Below are positions 49,864-59,373 of a DNA stretch of 59,945 nucleotides, piece by piece (the first letter of the stretch is position 1; the number at the start of each line of letters is the position of its first letter). The translations under genes were made by a program, and so were the position numbers. The notes below the pieces were generated by a model. It searched no databases. It was given only the letters and a program-made list of their open reading frames with translations, and was not told the origin of the DNA. Source of the stretch: Candidatus Acutalibacter stercorigallinarum. Its GTDB lineage: Bacteria; Bacillota; Clostridia; Oscillospirales; Acutalibacteraceae. The stretch lies in assembly GCA_019112625.1 (NCBI GenBank), contig DXIW01000031.1:1-59945 (forward strand), given 5' to 3'.

Positions 49864-51090
49864 ATGCGCACCTACAGCAAGGTGACTCCCGAGGGCACCC
49901 GGGACCTCCTCTTCGAGGAGTGCTCCGCCCGCCGGGAGGCCCAGGCCAAGCTCTCCCGGCTCTTCAGCCTCCGGGGCTACCGGGAGGTCATCACCCCCGG
50001 CCTGGAATATTTCGATGTGTTCAACCTCCCCGGCGCCGCCATCCCCCAGCAGGAGATGTACAAGTGCACCGATAACCACGGCAGGCTCCTGGTGTTCCGG
50101 CCGGACACCACCCTGCCCATCGCCCGCATGGCGGCCTCCCGGCTCCAGGGCCACAAAAAGCCCCTGCGGTTCTACTACTGCCAGAACATCTACCGCAACC
50201 GGCCCGACCTCTCCGGCCGCAGCGACGAGACCGCCCAGATGGGCATCGAGCTCATGGGGGCCGGTGGCCTCCGGGCCGACCTGGAGGCCATCGCCACGGC
50301 GGTGGCGGCCCTCTCCGCCTGCGTGGAGGACTTCCGGGTGGAGATCGGCCACGCCCGGTTCTTCCAGGTCCTGGCCGACCAGCTCCCCGTCACCCCCGGG
50401 GTAAAGGAGGAGCTCCGCGCCACTATCGAGTCCAAAAACTACGCCGCCCTCTCCGAGCTCCTGGACCCCCTGGGGGACCTGCCCGCGTCCCGGGCCATGG
50501 CCCAGCTGCCCCGGCTCTTCGGCGGGGAGGAGGCCCTTGCCCAGGCGGAGCGCTGGTTCCCCGCCGGGGAGGCCAAAGAGACCCTCGCCTACCTCAAAAC
50601 CCTCTACCAGGCCCTGCGCCGGCTGGGACTGGGGGACCGCCTCATGGTGGACTTAGGCCTGGTCCAGCGCAACGACTACTACACCGGCGTGGTGTTCTCC
50701 GCCTACGTCCACCAGCACGGGGACGCCGTGCTCCTGGGGGGCCGGTACGACGGCCTCTGCGAAAAGTTCGGCGACCCCATGCCCGCTGTGGGCTTTTCCC
50801 TGGACCTGGACAGCCTGGCGGAGCTCTCCCGGCAGCCCGCCGCCCACCCGGTGGAGGTGCTGGTCTACGGGGAGCCGGGCCACGAGATCGACGCCCAGCA
50901 AACCCTGGACCGCCTCTGCGACCAGGGCCTCCTCTGCGAGATGTCCCTCTTCGAGACCCAGGAGGAGACCCTGGCCTACGCCAGGGAAATGCACATCCCC
51001 AAGGTGCGTCTGGTGGGGGAGACCACCCGGGAGATCGGCCCGGAGGCCGTCTGCGAAGTCTTTCGAAATGAAAAGGAGGCCCGCCTATGA
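49864..51090 (+). CDS. hisZ: ATP phosphoribosyltransferase regulatory subunit
   Basis: A 408-residue HisRS-like protein (class-II aaRS fold: PEGTRDLLFEE, TDNHGRLLVFRPDTTLPIARM, YYCQNIYR, DYYTGVVFSAYV) with a C-terminal region unlike the HisRS anticodon domain. It lacks aminoacylation and instead binds short HisG to form the first histidine enzyme. Start at ATG 49864 behind GAAAGGA. It overlaps hisG by four bases, which fixes the partnership. Confidence 0.93.
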   Translation: MRTYSKVTPEGTRDLLFEECSARREAQAKLSRLFSLRGYREVITPGLEYFDVFNLPGAAIPQQEMYKCTDNHGRLLVFRPDTTLPIARMAASRLQGHKKPLRFYYCQNIYRNRPDLSGRSDETAQMGIELMGAGGLRADLEAIATAVAALSACVEDFRVEIGHARFFQVLADQLPVTPGVKEELRATIESKNYAALSELLDPLGDLPASRAMAQLPRLFGGEEALAQAERWFPAGEAKETLAYLKTLYQALRRLGLGDRLMVDLGLVQRNDYYTGVVFSAYVHQHGDAVLLGGRYDGLCEKFGDPMPAVGFSLDLDSLAELSRQPAAHPVEVLVYGEPGHEIDAQQTLDRLCDQGLLCEMSLFETQEETLAYAREMHIPKVRLVGETTREIGPEAVCEVFRNEKEARL

Positions 51091-51737
51091 AGCCCCTTCG
51101 CATCGCCCTCACCAAGGGCAGATTGGAAAAATCCACCGTGGAGCTGCTGGAGCAGATCGGCATGGACTGCCAGAGCCTCCGGGACAAGGGCCGCAAGCTC
51201 ATCCTCCCCGTGGGGGACGGCTCCCTGGAGGCCGTGCTGGCCAAAGCCGCCGACGTCATCACCTACGTGGAGCACGGCGTCTGCGATTTGGGCGTGGTGG
51301 GCAAGGACACCATCATGGAGAACGGCAGCCGCTTTTTCGAGATTCTGGACCTGGGCTTCGGCCGGTGCAGCTTCGCCCTGGCCGTGCCCAAGGGCGTGGA
51401 CTTTTACCAGGGCTACCGGGTCAAGACCATCGCCACCAAATACCCCGGGGTGGCCCGCCGGTTCTTCGAGAGTCGGGACATGGATGTGCGGGTCATCAAG
51501 ATCGAGGGCTCCGTGGAGCTGGCCCCCCTCCTGGGCCTGGCCGACGGCATCGTGGACATTGTGGAGACCGGCACGACGTTAAAGGAAAACGGCCTGGAGG
51601 TGGTGGAGCGCATCGCCGGCATCTCCGCCAGGCTCATCGTCAACGCCGCCAGCTTAAAACTGCGGAAGCAGGAGATCGAATCCCTGGCCGCAAAGCTGGA
51701 AGCCGCCATCGCGGCGGGAAAGGAGCAAGGGAAATGA
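51087..51737 (+). CDS. hisG: ATP phosphoribosyltransferase catalytic subunit (short form)
   Basis: A 216-residue short-form HisG: RIALTKGRLEKSTVELLEQI, DLGVVGKDTIME, and the PRPP-binding EGSVELAPLLGLADGIVDIVETG loop (in parts). It lacks the C-terminal histidine-sensing domain, so regulation passes through HisZ. Four-base overlaps on both sides (ATGA at 51087 and 51734). Confidence 0.96.
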   Translation: MKPLRIALTKGRLEKSTVELLEQIGMDCQSLRDKGRKLILPVGDGSLEAVLAKAADVITYVEHGVCDLGVVGKDTIMENGSRFFEILDLGFGRCSFALAVPKGVDFYQGYRVKTIATKYPGVARRFFESRDMDVRVIKIEGSVELAPLLGLADGIVDIVETGTTLKENGLEVVERIAGISARLIVNAASLKLRKQEIESLAAKLEAAIAAGKEQGK

Positions 51738-53023
51738 TCAAGACTGTAAAAGGGGACCGGGCCGCCTGCCGGGCCTTTGTAGAGGACCTGAAAAACCGGG
51801 TGGGCCAGACCTCCCCGGAGATCGAGAATTCCGTGCGGGACATTCTGGAAAACGTCCGCACCCGGGGCGACGCCGCCGTCCGGGAGTACGCCCAGCGCTT
51901 CGACGGCTGGTGCCCGGAACACCTGGAGCTCACCAGGGAGGACCTGGAGCAGGCCGCGGCCCAGTGCGACCCCGCCTTCCTGGCCTCCCTGCAAAAGGCG
52001 GCGGAGAACATCCGGGCCTTCCACCAGCGGCAAAAGCAGCAAAGCCGTATCGACCCCCTGCCCAACGGCATCATCACCGGCCAGCGGGTGCGGGGCCTCC
52101 ACCGGGTGGGGGTGTACGTCCCCGGGGGCACCGCGGGCTACCCCTCCTCCGTGCTGATGAACGTTATCCCCGCCCAGGTGGCGGAGGTGGGGGAGATCGT
52201 CATGGCCACGCCTCCCGGCCGCACCGGCCGTCCCGACCCCAATATCCTGGCCGCGGCCCTGGTGGCCGGGGTGGACCGGGTGTTCCTCATGGGCGGGGCC
52301 CAGGCCGCCGCCGCCCTGGCCTACGGCACCGAGACCGTCCCCAAGGTGGATAAGATCGTGGGTCCCGGCAACATCTTTGTGGCCACCGCCAAAAAGCAGC
52401 TCTACGGCGTGGTGGACATCGACATGATCGCCGGCCCCAGCGAGATCCTCATCGTGGCCGACAGCTCCGCCGACCCGGAGTACCTGGCCGCCGACCTGAT
52501 GAGCCAGGCCGAGCACGACCCCATGGCCTCCGCCATCCTCATCACCAACGACGGGGACCTGGCCGCCCGCACCGTAGACGCCCTCTACCGCCAGCTGGAG
52601 ACCCTCTCCCGCAAGGAGATCATCCAGACCTCCCTGGACCGCTACGGCGGCATCATCGTCTGCGACACCATGGACGAGGCCGTGGACTTCGCCAACGACC
52701 TGGCCCCCGAGCACCTGGAGGTCAGCGTCAATAACCCCTTCGACTACCTGGGCCGCCTGGACAACGCCGGCTCCGTGTTCCTGGGCCACTATTCCCCCGA
52801 ACCCCTGGGGGACTACTTCGCCGGGGCCAACCACGTGCTGCCCACCGGCGGCACCGCCCGGTTCTTCTCTCCCCTGTCCGTAGACGACTTCATCAAGAAG
52901 TCCAGCTTCATCTACTACCCCAAGGAGGAGCTCCTCAAAGCCGCCGACGACATCATCCGTCTGGCCGAGACCGAGGAGCTTACCGCCCACGCCAACTCCA
53001 TCCGGGTGCGGAAAAAGCCCTGA
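51734..53023 (+). CDS. hisD: histidinol dehydrogenase
   Basis: A 429-residue zinc enzyme for the last two histidine steps. Motifs: [49 protein letters not shown], and the zinc-site LSQAEHDP-type segment ([13 protein letters not shown]). ATG at 51734 overlaps the hisG stop. A 151-bp GC-rich hairpin-filled gap precedes hisC. Confidence 0.97.
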   Translation: MIKTVKGDRAACRAFVEDLKNRVGQTSPEIENSVRDILENVRTRGDAAVREYAQRFDGWCPEHLELTREDLEQAAAQCDPAFLASLQKAAENIRAFHQRQKQQSRIDPLPNGIITGQRVRGLHRVGVYVPGGTAGYPSSVLMNVIPAQVAEVGEIVMATPPGRTGRPDPNILAAALVAGVDRVFLMGGAQAAAALAYGTETVPKVDKIVGPGNIFVATAKKQLYGVVDIDMIAGPSEILIVADSSADPEYLAADLMSQAEHDPMASAILITNDGDLAARTVDALYRQLETLSRKEIIQTSLDRYGGIIVCDTMDEAVDFANDLAPEHLEVSVNNPFDYLGRLDNAGSVFLGHYSPEPLGDYFAGANHVLPTGGTARFFSPLSVDDFIKKSSFIYYPKEELLKAADDIIRLAETEELTAHANSIRVRKKP

Positions 53024-53174
53024 CACCCGGCCCGCCCCGGCCCAGGCCCCCTCCGGGGCCCTGGGCCCCGCCGCGGGAAAGACCGTCCCGCGGCGCCCTT
53101 CCGCCCGCCCACGGGCGGCCGGAAGGGGGCGGGCCCCAGCCCACCCCCACACCCATCCCCCAAGGAGGCCCCCT
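53024..53174. repeat. GC-rich inverted repeats between hisD and hisC
   Basis: CCGCGGGA (53071-53078)/TCCCGCGG (53086-53093) is followed by a longer imperfect stem (CCCTTCCG...CGGAAGGGGG, 53096-53127). No T-run, so termination is unlikely; the gap may act as an RNA-stabilising element. No gene. Confidence 0.55.
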
Positions 53175-54239
53175 ATGTACCAGCTCAACGAAAAAATACG
53201 CGACTTAAAGCCCTACGACCCCATCCAGGGCAGCTACCGGGTGCGGCTGGACGCCAACGAGAGCTTCCTGCCCCTGCCCCCGGCCATCCTGGAGGAGGCC
53301 CAGGCTCTCCTCTCCACCATCGACTTCAACCGCTACCCCGACCCCGCCGCCGGGGAGCTCTGCGCCGCCTTCGCCGCCTGCTACGGCGTCAGCCCCGAGC
53401 TGGTGGTGGCGGGCAACGGCTCCGACGAGCTCATCACTGTCCTGTTCGAAGCCTTCCTCCAAAAGGGGGACGCCTTCGCCACCGTGGAGCCCGACTTCTC
53501 CATGTACGCCTTTAACGGCCACCTCCACGAGGCCCGCCACGTCCCCCTGCAAAAGGACCCCGATTTTCGGCTGGATATTGACAAACTCACCGAGACCTGC
53601 CAAAATGAGGGGGTAAAGCTCCTCATCTTCAGCAATCCCTGCAACCCCACCTCCCTGGTGTGCCCCAGGGAGGACCTGCGCCGGCTCATCTCCGCCCTGC
53701 CGGATACCCTGGTGGTCCTGGACGAGGCCTATATGGACTTCTCCGACCAGTCCATGCTCCCCGAGGTGGAGCGTTACGACAACCTCATCATCCTGCGCAC
53801 CTGCTCCAAGGCCTTCGGCATGGCCGCCCTGCGCCTGGGCTTCGCCGTGTGCCAAAAGCCTTTGGCCGACGCCCTCCGGGCGGTGAAGTCCCCCTACAAC
53901 GTCAACAGCCTGTCCCAGGCGGTGGGGGCCGCGGTGCTGCGCCACCAAGAGGAACTCCAGGCCGCCCGCAAGACCATCCTGGCCTCCTGCCGGGAGCTGC
54001 GCGCCGGCCTGGAGCGCCAGGCCCGGCAATACCCCGGCCGCTTCACCCTCCTGCCCGGCGAGACCAACTTCGCCGCCCTGTCCATGCCCGATGGGGAAGC
54101 CCTCCTCCGCTTTTTGCGGGAGCGCGGGGTGGCCATCCGCTATACCGGGGGCCTGGTGCGCATCACCTGCGGTACACCGGAGGAAAACCGCATCCTGCTC
54201 ACCGAGCTGGAAGCCTATTGGAACCGAGAGAGGACGTGA
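53175..54239 (+). CDS. hisC: histidinol-phosphate aminotransferase
   Basis: A 354-residue class-I PLP aminotransferase: RLDANESFLPLPPAI at the start, NGSDELI, NPCNPTS, VLDEAYMDF with the PLP Asp, and the Schiff-base lysine in RTCSKAFGMAALRLGF. It turns imidazole acetol-phosphate into histidinol phosphate. AAGGAGG is upstream of the ATG. Four bases separate it from hisB. Confidence 0.95.
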   Translation: MYQLNEKIRDLKPYDPIQGSYRVRLDANESFLPLPPAILEEAQALLSTIDFNRYPDPAAGELCAAFAACYGVSPELVVAGNGSDELITVLFEAFLQKGDAFATVEPDFSMYAFNGHLHEARHVPLQKDPDFRLDIDKLTETCQNEGVKLLIFSNPCNPTSLVCPREDLRRLISALPDTLVVLDEAYMDFSDQSMLPEVERYDNLIILRTCSKAFGMAALRLGFAVCQKPLADALRAVKSPYNVNSLSQAVGAAVLRHQEELQAARKTILASCRELRAGLERQARQYPGRFTLLPGETNFAALSMPDGEALLRFLRERGVAIRYTGGLVRITCGTPEENRILLTELEAYWNRERT

Positions 54240-54243
54240 TCCC

Positions 54244-54831
54244 ATGACAGACCGGTACGCATCCCTGCACCGCCAGACCCGGGAGACCGACGTGACCCTG
54301 GAGCTCAGCCTGGACGGCGGCGAGCGGAAGATCTCCACCGGCGTGGGCTTTTTCGACCACATGCTCACCGCCTTCGCCGTCCACGGCCAATTCGGCCTCA
54401 ACGTAAAAACCATCGGCGACTGGGAGGTGGACTGCCACCACACCATCGAGGACACCGGCATCGTGCTGGGCCAGGCCTTCGCCGCCGCCCTGCCCACCAA
54501 ACGGGGCATCCGCCGGTACGGCCACGCCTATATCCCCATGGATGAGGCCCTGGCCTTCGCCGCTGTGGATGTCAGCGGCCGGCCCTTCCTGGTGTTCCAG
54601 GGTGACTTCCCCCAGGAGCGTGTGGGCGACTTCGACACCTGTATGGCCGAGGAGTTTTTCCGGGCCTTCGCCACAAACGCCGGCATCACCCTGCACCTGC
54701 GCTGCGAGTACGGCAAAAACTCCCACCACATGATCGAAGCCCTGTTCAAAGCCGCGGCCCACGCCTTAAAGGACGCCCTCTCCCAGGAGGGCGACGGCGA
54801 CGTGCTCCTGTCCTCCAAAGGCATGCTGTAA
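54244..54831 (+). CDS. hisB: imidazoleglycerol-phosphate dehydratase
   Basis: A 195-residue monofunctional HisB (no N-terminal phosphatase): the metal-binding motifs FFDHMLTAFAVHG and DCHHTIEDTGIVLG, then the second site KNSHHMIEALFKA. Histidinol-phosphatase must be encoded elsewhere. ATG at 54244 follows hisC closely. A 305-bp repeat-bearing gap follows. Confidence 0.97.
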   Translation: MTDRYASLHRQTRETDVTLELSLDGGERKISTGVGFFDHMLTAFAVHGQFGLNVKTIGDWEVDCHHTIEDTGIVLGQAFAAALPTKRGIRRYGHAYIPMDEALAFAAVDVSGRPFLVFQGDFPQERVGDFDTCMAEEFFRAFATNAGITLHLRCEYGKNSHHMIEALFKAAAHALKDALSQEGDGDVLLSSKGML

Positions 54832-55136
54832 GGCAGCACCGCCCGCCCTCCCGCTTCCGCCCTTCGGGCGAAACCGCCCTGGCCCGCCCCGCGGCCCAGG
54901 GCTGGCCCGGCTCCGCCGGGCCGGAGGGCGGCAGGGCAGTGAATCAGTAAGAAGTAATAGGGAAGAAGTGAAAGCACTCCCCCCATCCACGCTGTGTGCG
55001 GCCAGCCCCAGAGCTGCCGCCGCCCGGCGGCGAGGGAGTATAGGGCAGTTAATAAGTAAGAAGTAATCGTTGAGAAGCAATCGGGAAGAGGAAACCGGCC
55101 GCCAACCGCGGCCAACGAAAGAGGGGAGAGGACCAC
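54832..55136. repeat. 305-bp gene-free gap with two AT-rich direct repeats
   Basis: Two 26-bp copies of AGGGCAGT-(G/T)AAT-(C/A)-AGTAAGAAGTAAT lie at 54933-54958 and 55042-55067, set in GC-rich flanks with inverted repeats (GGCCCGG/CCGGGCC types near 54904-54922). This is where hisH would normally be. No coding frame of protein-like composition is seen. Confidence 0.65.
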
Positions 55137-56225
55137 ATGATCATTTTACCAGCCATCGACCTGCACCAGGGCCAGTGCGTGCGCCTGTTCCGGGGGGATT
55201 ACGACACCGCCCAGGTGGTGGCCCGGGACGTTTTAGAGACCGCCCGGCATTTCCAAGAACAAGGGGCCAGATGGCTCCATATGGTGGACCTGGACGGGGC
55301 CAAGGACGGGAAGCCGAAAAATTCCCAGTTGATCTTCGATGTAGTGGACCACACCGACCTCCAGGTGGAGGTGGGCGGCGGCATCCGGGACATGGAGACC
55401 GTGGCCCACTACCTGGACCGGGGCGTGGGCCGGGTGATCCTGGGCTCCGCCGCTCTCCGGGACCCGGGCTTTGTGAAGGCTGCGGTAGACCGCTACGGCA
55501 AGCGCATCGCCGTGGGCATCGACGCCCTGGACGGCAAGGTGGCCGCCGAGGGCTGGCTCCAGCAGAGCCAGGTGGACTACGTGGACTTCGCCAAAGAGAT
55601 GGAGTCCCTGGGGGTGCGGTACCTCATCTGCACCGACATCCACCAGGACGGCACCATGAACGGCCCCAACCTCACCATGCTGGACCGGCTCAACCAGGCG
55701 GTAAACTGCCACATCATCGCCAGCGGCGGCGTGGCTAGCCTCCTGGACATCGTCAGTATCTACGACCTGGGGCTCTACGGCGCCATCGCCGGCAAGTCCC
55801 TGTACACCGGGGCTCTCGACCTGCGCACCGCCATCATCGCCTGCCATAAAATCTCCGGCAAGTGGGCCGCCGGCGATTTGCCCGAGGACGAGCTGGACCT
55901 GTACTTCCTCAAGTCCGACCTGATCCCCGCCGTCATCCAGGACGACGACACCGATGAGGTGCTCATGCTGGCCTACATGAACCGGGAGGCCTTCCGCCGC
56001 ACCTTAAAAACAGGCTATACCTGGTTCTACAGCCGCAGCCGCAAGACCCTGTGGAACAAAGGGGAGACCTCCGGCCACGTCCAGAAGGTGGTCAGCATCT
56101 TCTCCGACTGCGACGATGACACCCTGCTCCTGCGGGTCAAACAGACAGGCCCTGCCTGCCACACCGGCAGCCACAGCTGCTTCTTCCACAAATTACGGGG
56201 CGAGGACTCGCCGAAAGGGGAATGA
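55137..56225 (+). CDS. HisA-HisI fusion: ProFAR isomerase plus phosphoribosyl-AMP cyclohydrolase
   Basis: A 362-residue fusion. Residues 1-240 are His[18 protein letters not shown] with Asp8, [16 protein letters not shown] with Asp129, and [13 protein letters not shown]; this is HisA rather than HisF. Residues 250-360 are His[42 protein letters not shown] with Cys325, and [10 protein letters not shown] with Cys341 and Cys348. These are steps 3 and 4 of the pathway in reverse order. hisF and hisH, normally either side of hisA, are absent. Confidence 0.92.
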   Translation: MIILPAIDLHQGQCVRLFRGDYDTAQVVARDVLETARHFQEQGARWLHMVDLDGAKDGKPKNSQLIFDVVDHTDLQVEVGGGIRDMETVAHYLDRGVGRVILGSAALRDPGFVKAAVDRYGKRIAVGIDALDGKVAAEGWLQQSQVDYVDFAKEMESLGVRYLICTDIHQDGTMNGPNLTMLDRLNQAVNCHIIASGGVASLLDIVSIYDLGLYGAIAGKSLYTGALDLRTAIIACHKISGKWAAGDLPEDELDLYFLKSDLIPAVIQDDDTDEVLMLAYMNREAFRRTLKTGYTWFYSRSRKTLWNKGETSGHVQKVVSIFSDCDDDTLLLRVKQTGPACHTGSHSCFFHKLRGEDSPKGE

Positions 56226-56228
56226 CCC

Positions 56229-56552
56229 ATGGATATGCTCAAAGAACTGTACGAGACCGTGGAGGACCGCCGCCGCCAGCAGGCGGAGGGCTCCTACACC
56301 TGCTACCTGTTCCAGCAGGGGCTGGATAAAATCCTGAAAAAGTGCGGCGAGGAGTGCAGCGAGGTGATCATCGCCGCCAAAAACGGCAAACAGGAGGACA
56401 CCGTGGGCGAGCTCTCCGACCTGCTGTACCACCTCACCGTGCTCATGGTCAACGAGGGCATCCCCTATGAGGCCGTAGAGGCCGAGCTGGCCCGCCGCCA
56501 CCAGAAGCAGGGGAACCTCAAGACCTTCCACCAGGTGGACAAAAACACATGA
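56229..56552 (+). CDS. hisE: phosphoribosyl-ATP pyrophosphatase
   Basis: A 107-residue MazG-fold enzyme: LKKCGEECSEVIIAAKNG with metal-binding Glu residues, and VGELSDLLYHLTVLMV. It makes the substrate for the HisI part of the upstream fusion, three bases away. It overlaps the next gene by four bases. Confidence 0.95.
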   Translation: MDMLKELYETVEDRRRQQAEGSYTCYLFQQGLDKILKKCGEECSEVIIAAKNGKQEDTVGELSDLLYHLTVLMVNEGIPYEAVEAELARRHQKQGNLKTFHQVDKNT

Positions 56553-57313
56553 ACCGGGCGGAGCTTCTGGCCCAGTGGCGCCGCGAGGCCTCCCTGGGCA
56601 TGACCGGCTGGGACTTCTCCCACCTAGACGGCCGCTATCTGCCCCCCGCCCTCCCCTGGGACTACGCCGCCAAAGTCCGGGACTTCTTAAAGCCCGGGGT
56701 GCGGCTGTTGGACATGGGCACCGGCGGCGGGGAGTTTCTCCTCACCCTGGGCCACCCCTACGCCCTCACCAGCGTCACCGAGGGCTGGCCCCCTAACCTG
56801 GCGCTGTGCCAGCAGCGCCTGGCCCCCCTGGGCATCACCGTCAAGGAGTACGACAGCGAGCGGGGCCAGCCCCTGCCCTTCCCGTATGACAGCTTCGACC
56901 TGGTGCTCTCCCGCCACGAGAGCTACCACCTGCCGGAGGTCCGCCGCGTCCTGAAAAACGGCGGCTACTTCCTCACCCAGCAGGTGGGCGGCGAAAACGA
57001 CCTGCCCCTCATCCGCCGCCTGCTCCCGGGCTACCCCGGCAGCTTCGTGGGCTTCAACCTGGAAAACGAGCTCCCCAAATTCCGGGCCGCCGGCTTCCGG
57101 GTGCTCCAAAGCCTCCAGTCCTACGGCGAGGGCCGCTTCCTGGACGTGGGCGCGGTGGTCTACCAAATGAGCGTCTGCCCCTGGGAGTGCCCCGGCTTCT
57201 CCGTGGACCGCTGCCAGGACGCCCTCTTCCAGCTCCAGGACCAGCTGGAGCACCTGGGCTTCCTCCCCAACCTAGAGCACCGCTTCCTCATCGTGGCCAA
57301 AAACAAAAAGTAA
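56549..57313 (+). CDS. class I SAM-dependent methyltransferase
   Basis: A 254-residue methyltransferase (Methyltransf_11 type): SAM-binding VRLLDMGTGGGEFLLTLG, then PYDSFDLVLSRHESYHLPEV and RRVLKNGGYFLTQQVGGEND. The target is unknown; small-molecule or ubiE-like enzymes share this shape. Its ATG overlaps the hisE stop, so it is made with the his enzymes. Similar genes follow hisE-type genes in some Clostridia, but the link to histidine is not established. Confidence 0.85.
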   Translation: MNRAELLAQWRREASLGMTGWDFSHLDGRYLPPALPWDYAAKVRDFLKPGVRLLDMGTGGGEFLLTLGHPYALTSVTEGWPPNLALCQQRLAPLGITVKEYDSERGQPLPFPYDSFDLVLSRHESYHLPEVRRVLKNGGYFLTQQVGGENDLPLIRRLLPGYPGSFVGFNLENELPKFRAAGFRVLQSLQSYGEGRFLDVGAVVYQMSVCPWECPGFSVDRCQDALFQLQDQLEHLGFLPNLEHRFLIVAKNKK

Positions 57314-57343
57314 AAGGGATGCCTTCCGGCATCCCTTTTCTGC
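57312..57343. terminator. terminator of the his operon (works on both strands)
   Basis: AAAAGGGATGCC (57312-57323) pairs with GGCATCCCTTTT (57328-57339) over TTCC. Confidence 0.9.
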
Positions 57344-57452
57344 ATCTATGTCCCGGCGGGCGGCAGGCGACCCCTGCCCGTCCCAGCCGGGACCAACCCC
57401 ATAAGTATATCTCACGCGCGGGCCGCTGCCCAACGCGGTCTCAAGCCTGGTC

Positions 57453-59258
57453 TCAGTAGCGCTCGTAGTAGTTGGCGAACACCTTGCAGGCCGCCGCCCG
57501 CTCGGTGTAGCCCTGGGGGTCAAAGCTGTTTTCCCCCACCCCGCTGATGAGCCCGGCGTCCCGGCAGGCGTACACCGCCTCCCTGGCCCAGCTGCTGATC
57601 TCACTGTCGTCCGCGAAGGTGCCCGAATTGCTGGAGCTCAGGTTCCCGTACTTCATCAGGATCACGCACATGGCCTCCCGGCTGATGGGCTCCTCGGGCT
57701 CAAAGGCGGTGGCGCTCACCCCGTTGATGTACCCCATAGAGGAGGCCCACTGGATAGCTTTTGCGTAGTAGATGTCCGGGTCCACGTCCTGGAAGGCCGT
57801 CTCCCCGGAGTAGCTGTCCAGGTCCACCCCGTCCATGTTGGCCAGCGCTTTTACGAAATCCCCCCGGGAGATGTTCTCCGTGGGCTCAAAGCTGCCGTTG
57901 CCGCTGCCGCCGAAAATGCCGTATCCCACGGCCCGGTCCACATCGTCAAAGAACCAGTCCTCGCTGGTAAAGTCGGTGAAGATGGCCCCATTGGAGAGCA
58001 CCGTGGCCATGGCCTCCCCGCTCTTCTGCCCGTCCAGAATGGACACGGCCCGGTAGGTGAGCCCCACCATATAAATAGGCCCGGTGTAGGGGGTGCTGTC
58101 CTCGGTGGGGGTGGTGTTGTCGGTGGTGTAGTAGATGGTCTCCTCCTCGGAGTTGGCGGTCATGGTCACATAGCCGTCCTCATAGGAGATTACCGGGGTG
58201 TCGGGCATGTCCAGGTCGCCGGTGATCTCCACATACAGGGAGGAGATGTACCCGGTGGCCCCGTTGCTGGGCAGCACGATCTCGTACCACAACGTAGAGC
58301 TCTGGCCGCCGCTCACAATGTTCTGGCCCTCCTCCTGGCCGGTGACCAGGATCTGGGTGCCATAGGACAGGGTGGTGAGCACCGAGGACTGGGTGTTGGG
58401 CTGGGAGCGGACGTTCACCCCGCTGCCGGTGACCCGGGCGTTGGTGTGGCTGTCAGAGCCGCCCCCGTTGCCGCCGCCATAGCCGGCCCCCACCTCATAG
58501 CCGATGCCCTGGGCCTTCAGGTAGTCCCGCACCGTGGCCGCGTTCACAAAGCCCTCGTTCTGCAGGGTGTCGCTGTAGGCCAGGGGGGTGCCGTCGTCGT
58601 TATAGGCGATGCCGTCGGACCCGATGGTGTAGCCGTCCACCACGGTGTCCACGTCGTACTGGTAGTCGGTGTAGTGGTACATGTTCCCGTCAAACTCATA
58701 CCAGCCATTCACGGGGAACAGCAGCCCGCAGTCGAACAGATGCCACTCCGACCAGCCCCGGCTGTATACGCTGTCGTACACCATGTCGGTGCCGTAGGTG
58801 CTGTTGTCGGTGACCATCCCGTTGCCCACGTAAATGCCCACGTGGCCGTAGGGGTACTGGTAGTCGTAGGGGTCCATCATGGTGACGGACAGCCCGTGGA
58901 TGCGGGGCAGCTCGTCCAGGCTGCCGTGCCAGATGGTGTTCAGGCGCACCTGGGAGCTGGCGCCCCCCATGCAGGAGTAAATGCCGTGGTCCGTAAAGAA
59001 GGCGTACAGCAGCCCCGCGCAGTCAGAGGCCCGGGTGTCGCCGTACTGCTCCCCCTTGCCGCCGTATTGGTAGACCCAGCCATCCCGCCAGGCCATCAGG
59101 CCGTGCTCCGCGAATTCCAACGAGGTGACGCCTTCGGCGGCGGAGGCCGTAAGCCCCGGTACCGCGTAAGCGGCCCCCAGCAAAAGCACCACCGCCAGAA
59201 GCAGACTGAACATTCGCATGGCCTGCCGTTTCATGGTCGCGTGTCGTTTCATCGTCAT
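57453..59258 (-). CDS. secreted NlpC/P60-like, SH3, CHB_HEX_C-type, SLH surface protein
   Basis: A 601-residue exported protein. Signal peptide 1-40 (cleavage after TASA). NlpC/P60-like domain about 45-180 with Cys80 (ASDCAGLLYAFF) and His139 (YPYGHVGIYVGNG). A WYEFDGNMYHYTD wall-binding-like repeat (186-220), Gly-rich linker (258-270), SH3b (275-345), a chitobiase-C-terminal-like repeat (352-420), and three SLH modules (425-601) that tether it to the wall. It should cut peptidoglycan at the cell surface. I take the ATG at 59258. The tandem array begins about 115 bases upstream of it. Confidence 0.85.
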   Translation of the reverse strand: MTMKRHATMKRQAMRMFSLLLAVVLLLGAAYAVPGLTASAAEGVTSLEFAEHGLMAWRDGWVYQYGGKGEQYGDTRASDCAGLLYAFFTDHGIYSCMGGASSQVRLNTIWHGSLDELPRIHGLSVTMMDPYDYQYPYGHVGIYVGNGMVTDNSTYGTDMVYDSVYSRGWSEWHLFDCGLLFPVNGWYEFDGNMYHYTDYQYDVDTVVDGYTIGSDGIAYNDDGTPLAYSDTLQNEGFVNAATVRDYLKAQGIGYEVGAGYGGGNGGGSDSHTNARVTGSGVNVRSQPNTQSSVLTTLSYGTQILVTGQEEGQNIVSGGQSSTLWYEIVLPSNGATGYISSLYVEITGDLDMPDTPVISYEDGYVTMTANSEEETIYYTTDNTTPTEDSTPYTGPIYMVGLTYRAVSILDGQKSGEAMATVLSNGAIFTDFTSEDWFFDDVDRAVGYGIFGGSGNGSFEPTENISRGDFVKALANMDGVDLDSYSGETAFQDVDPDIYYAKAIQWASSMGYINGVSATAFEPEEPISREAMCVILMKYGNLSSSNSGTFADDSEISSWAREAVYACRDAGLISGVGENSFDPQGYTERAAACKVFANYYERY

Positions 59259-59288
59259 AAAAATACCATTCCTTTCCAAAAGCCAAAA

Positions 59289-59340
59289 CACCTTTCCAGG
59301 TGAACGGGGAACAGCTCCCCAAAGCGGGGAATCACTCCCC
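59289..59340 (-). other. leader hairpins of the surface-protein gene
   Basis: GGGGAACAGCTCCCC (59306-59320) and GGGGAATCACTCCCC (59326-59340) are repeated 20 bases apart, with CACCT/AGGTG (59289-59302) next to the ribosome site. No known riboswitch is recognised. A clear -35/-10 pair was not found. Confidence 0.4.
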
Positions 59341-59373
59341 TGTAAAGTTTTTGGACTTGTCATCTGATTTTCC

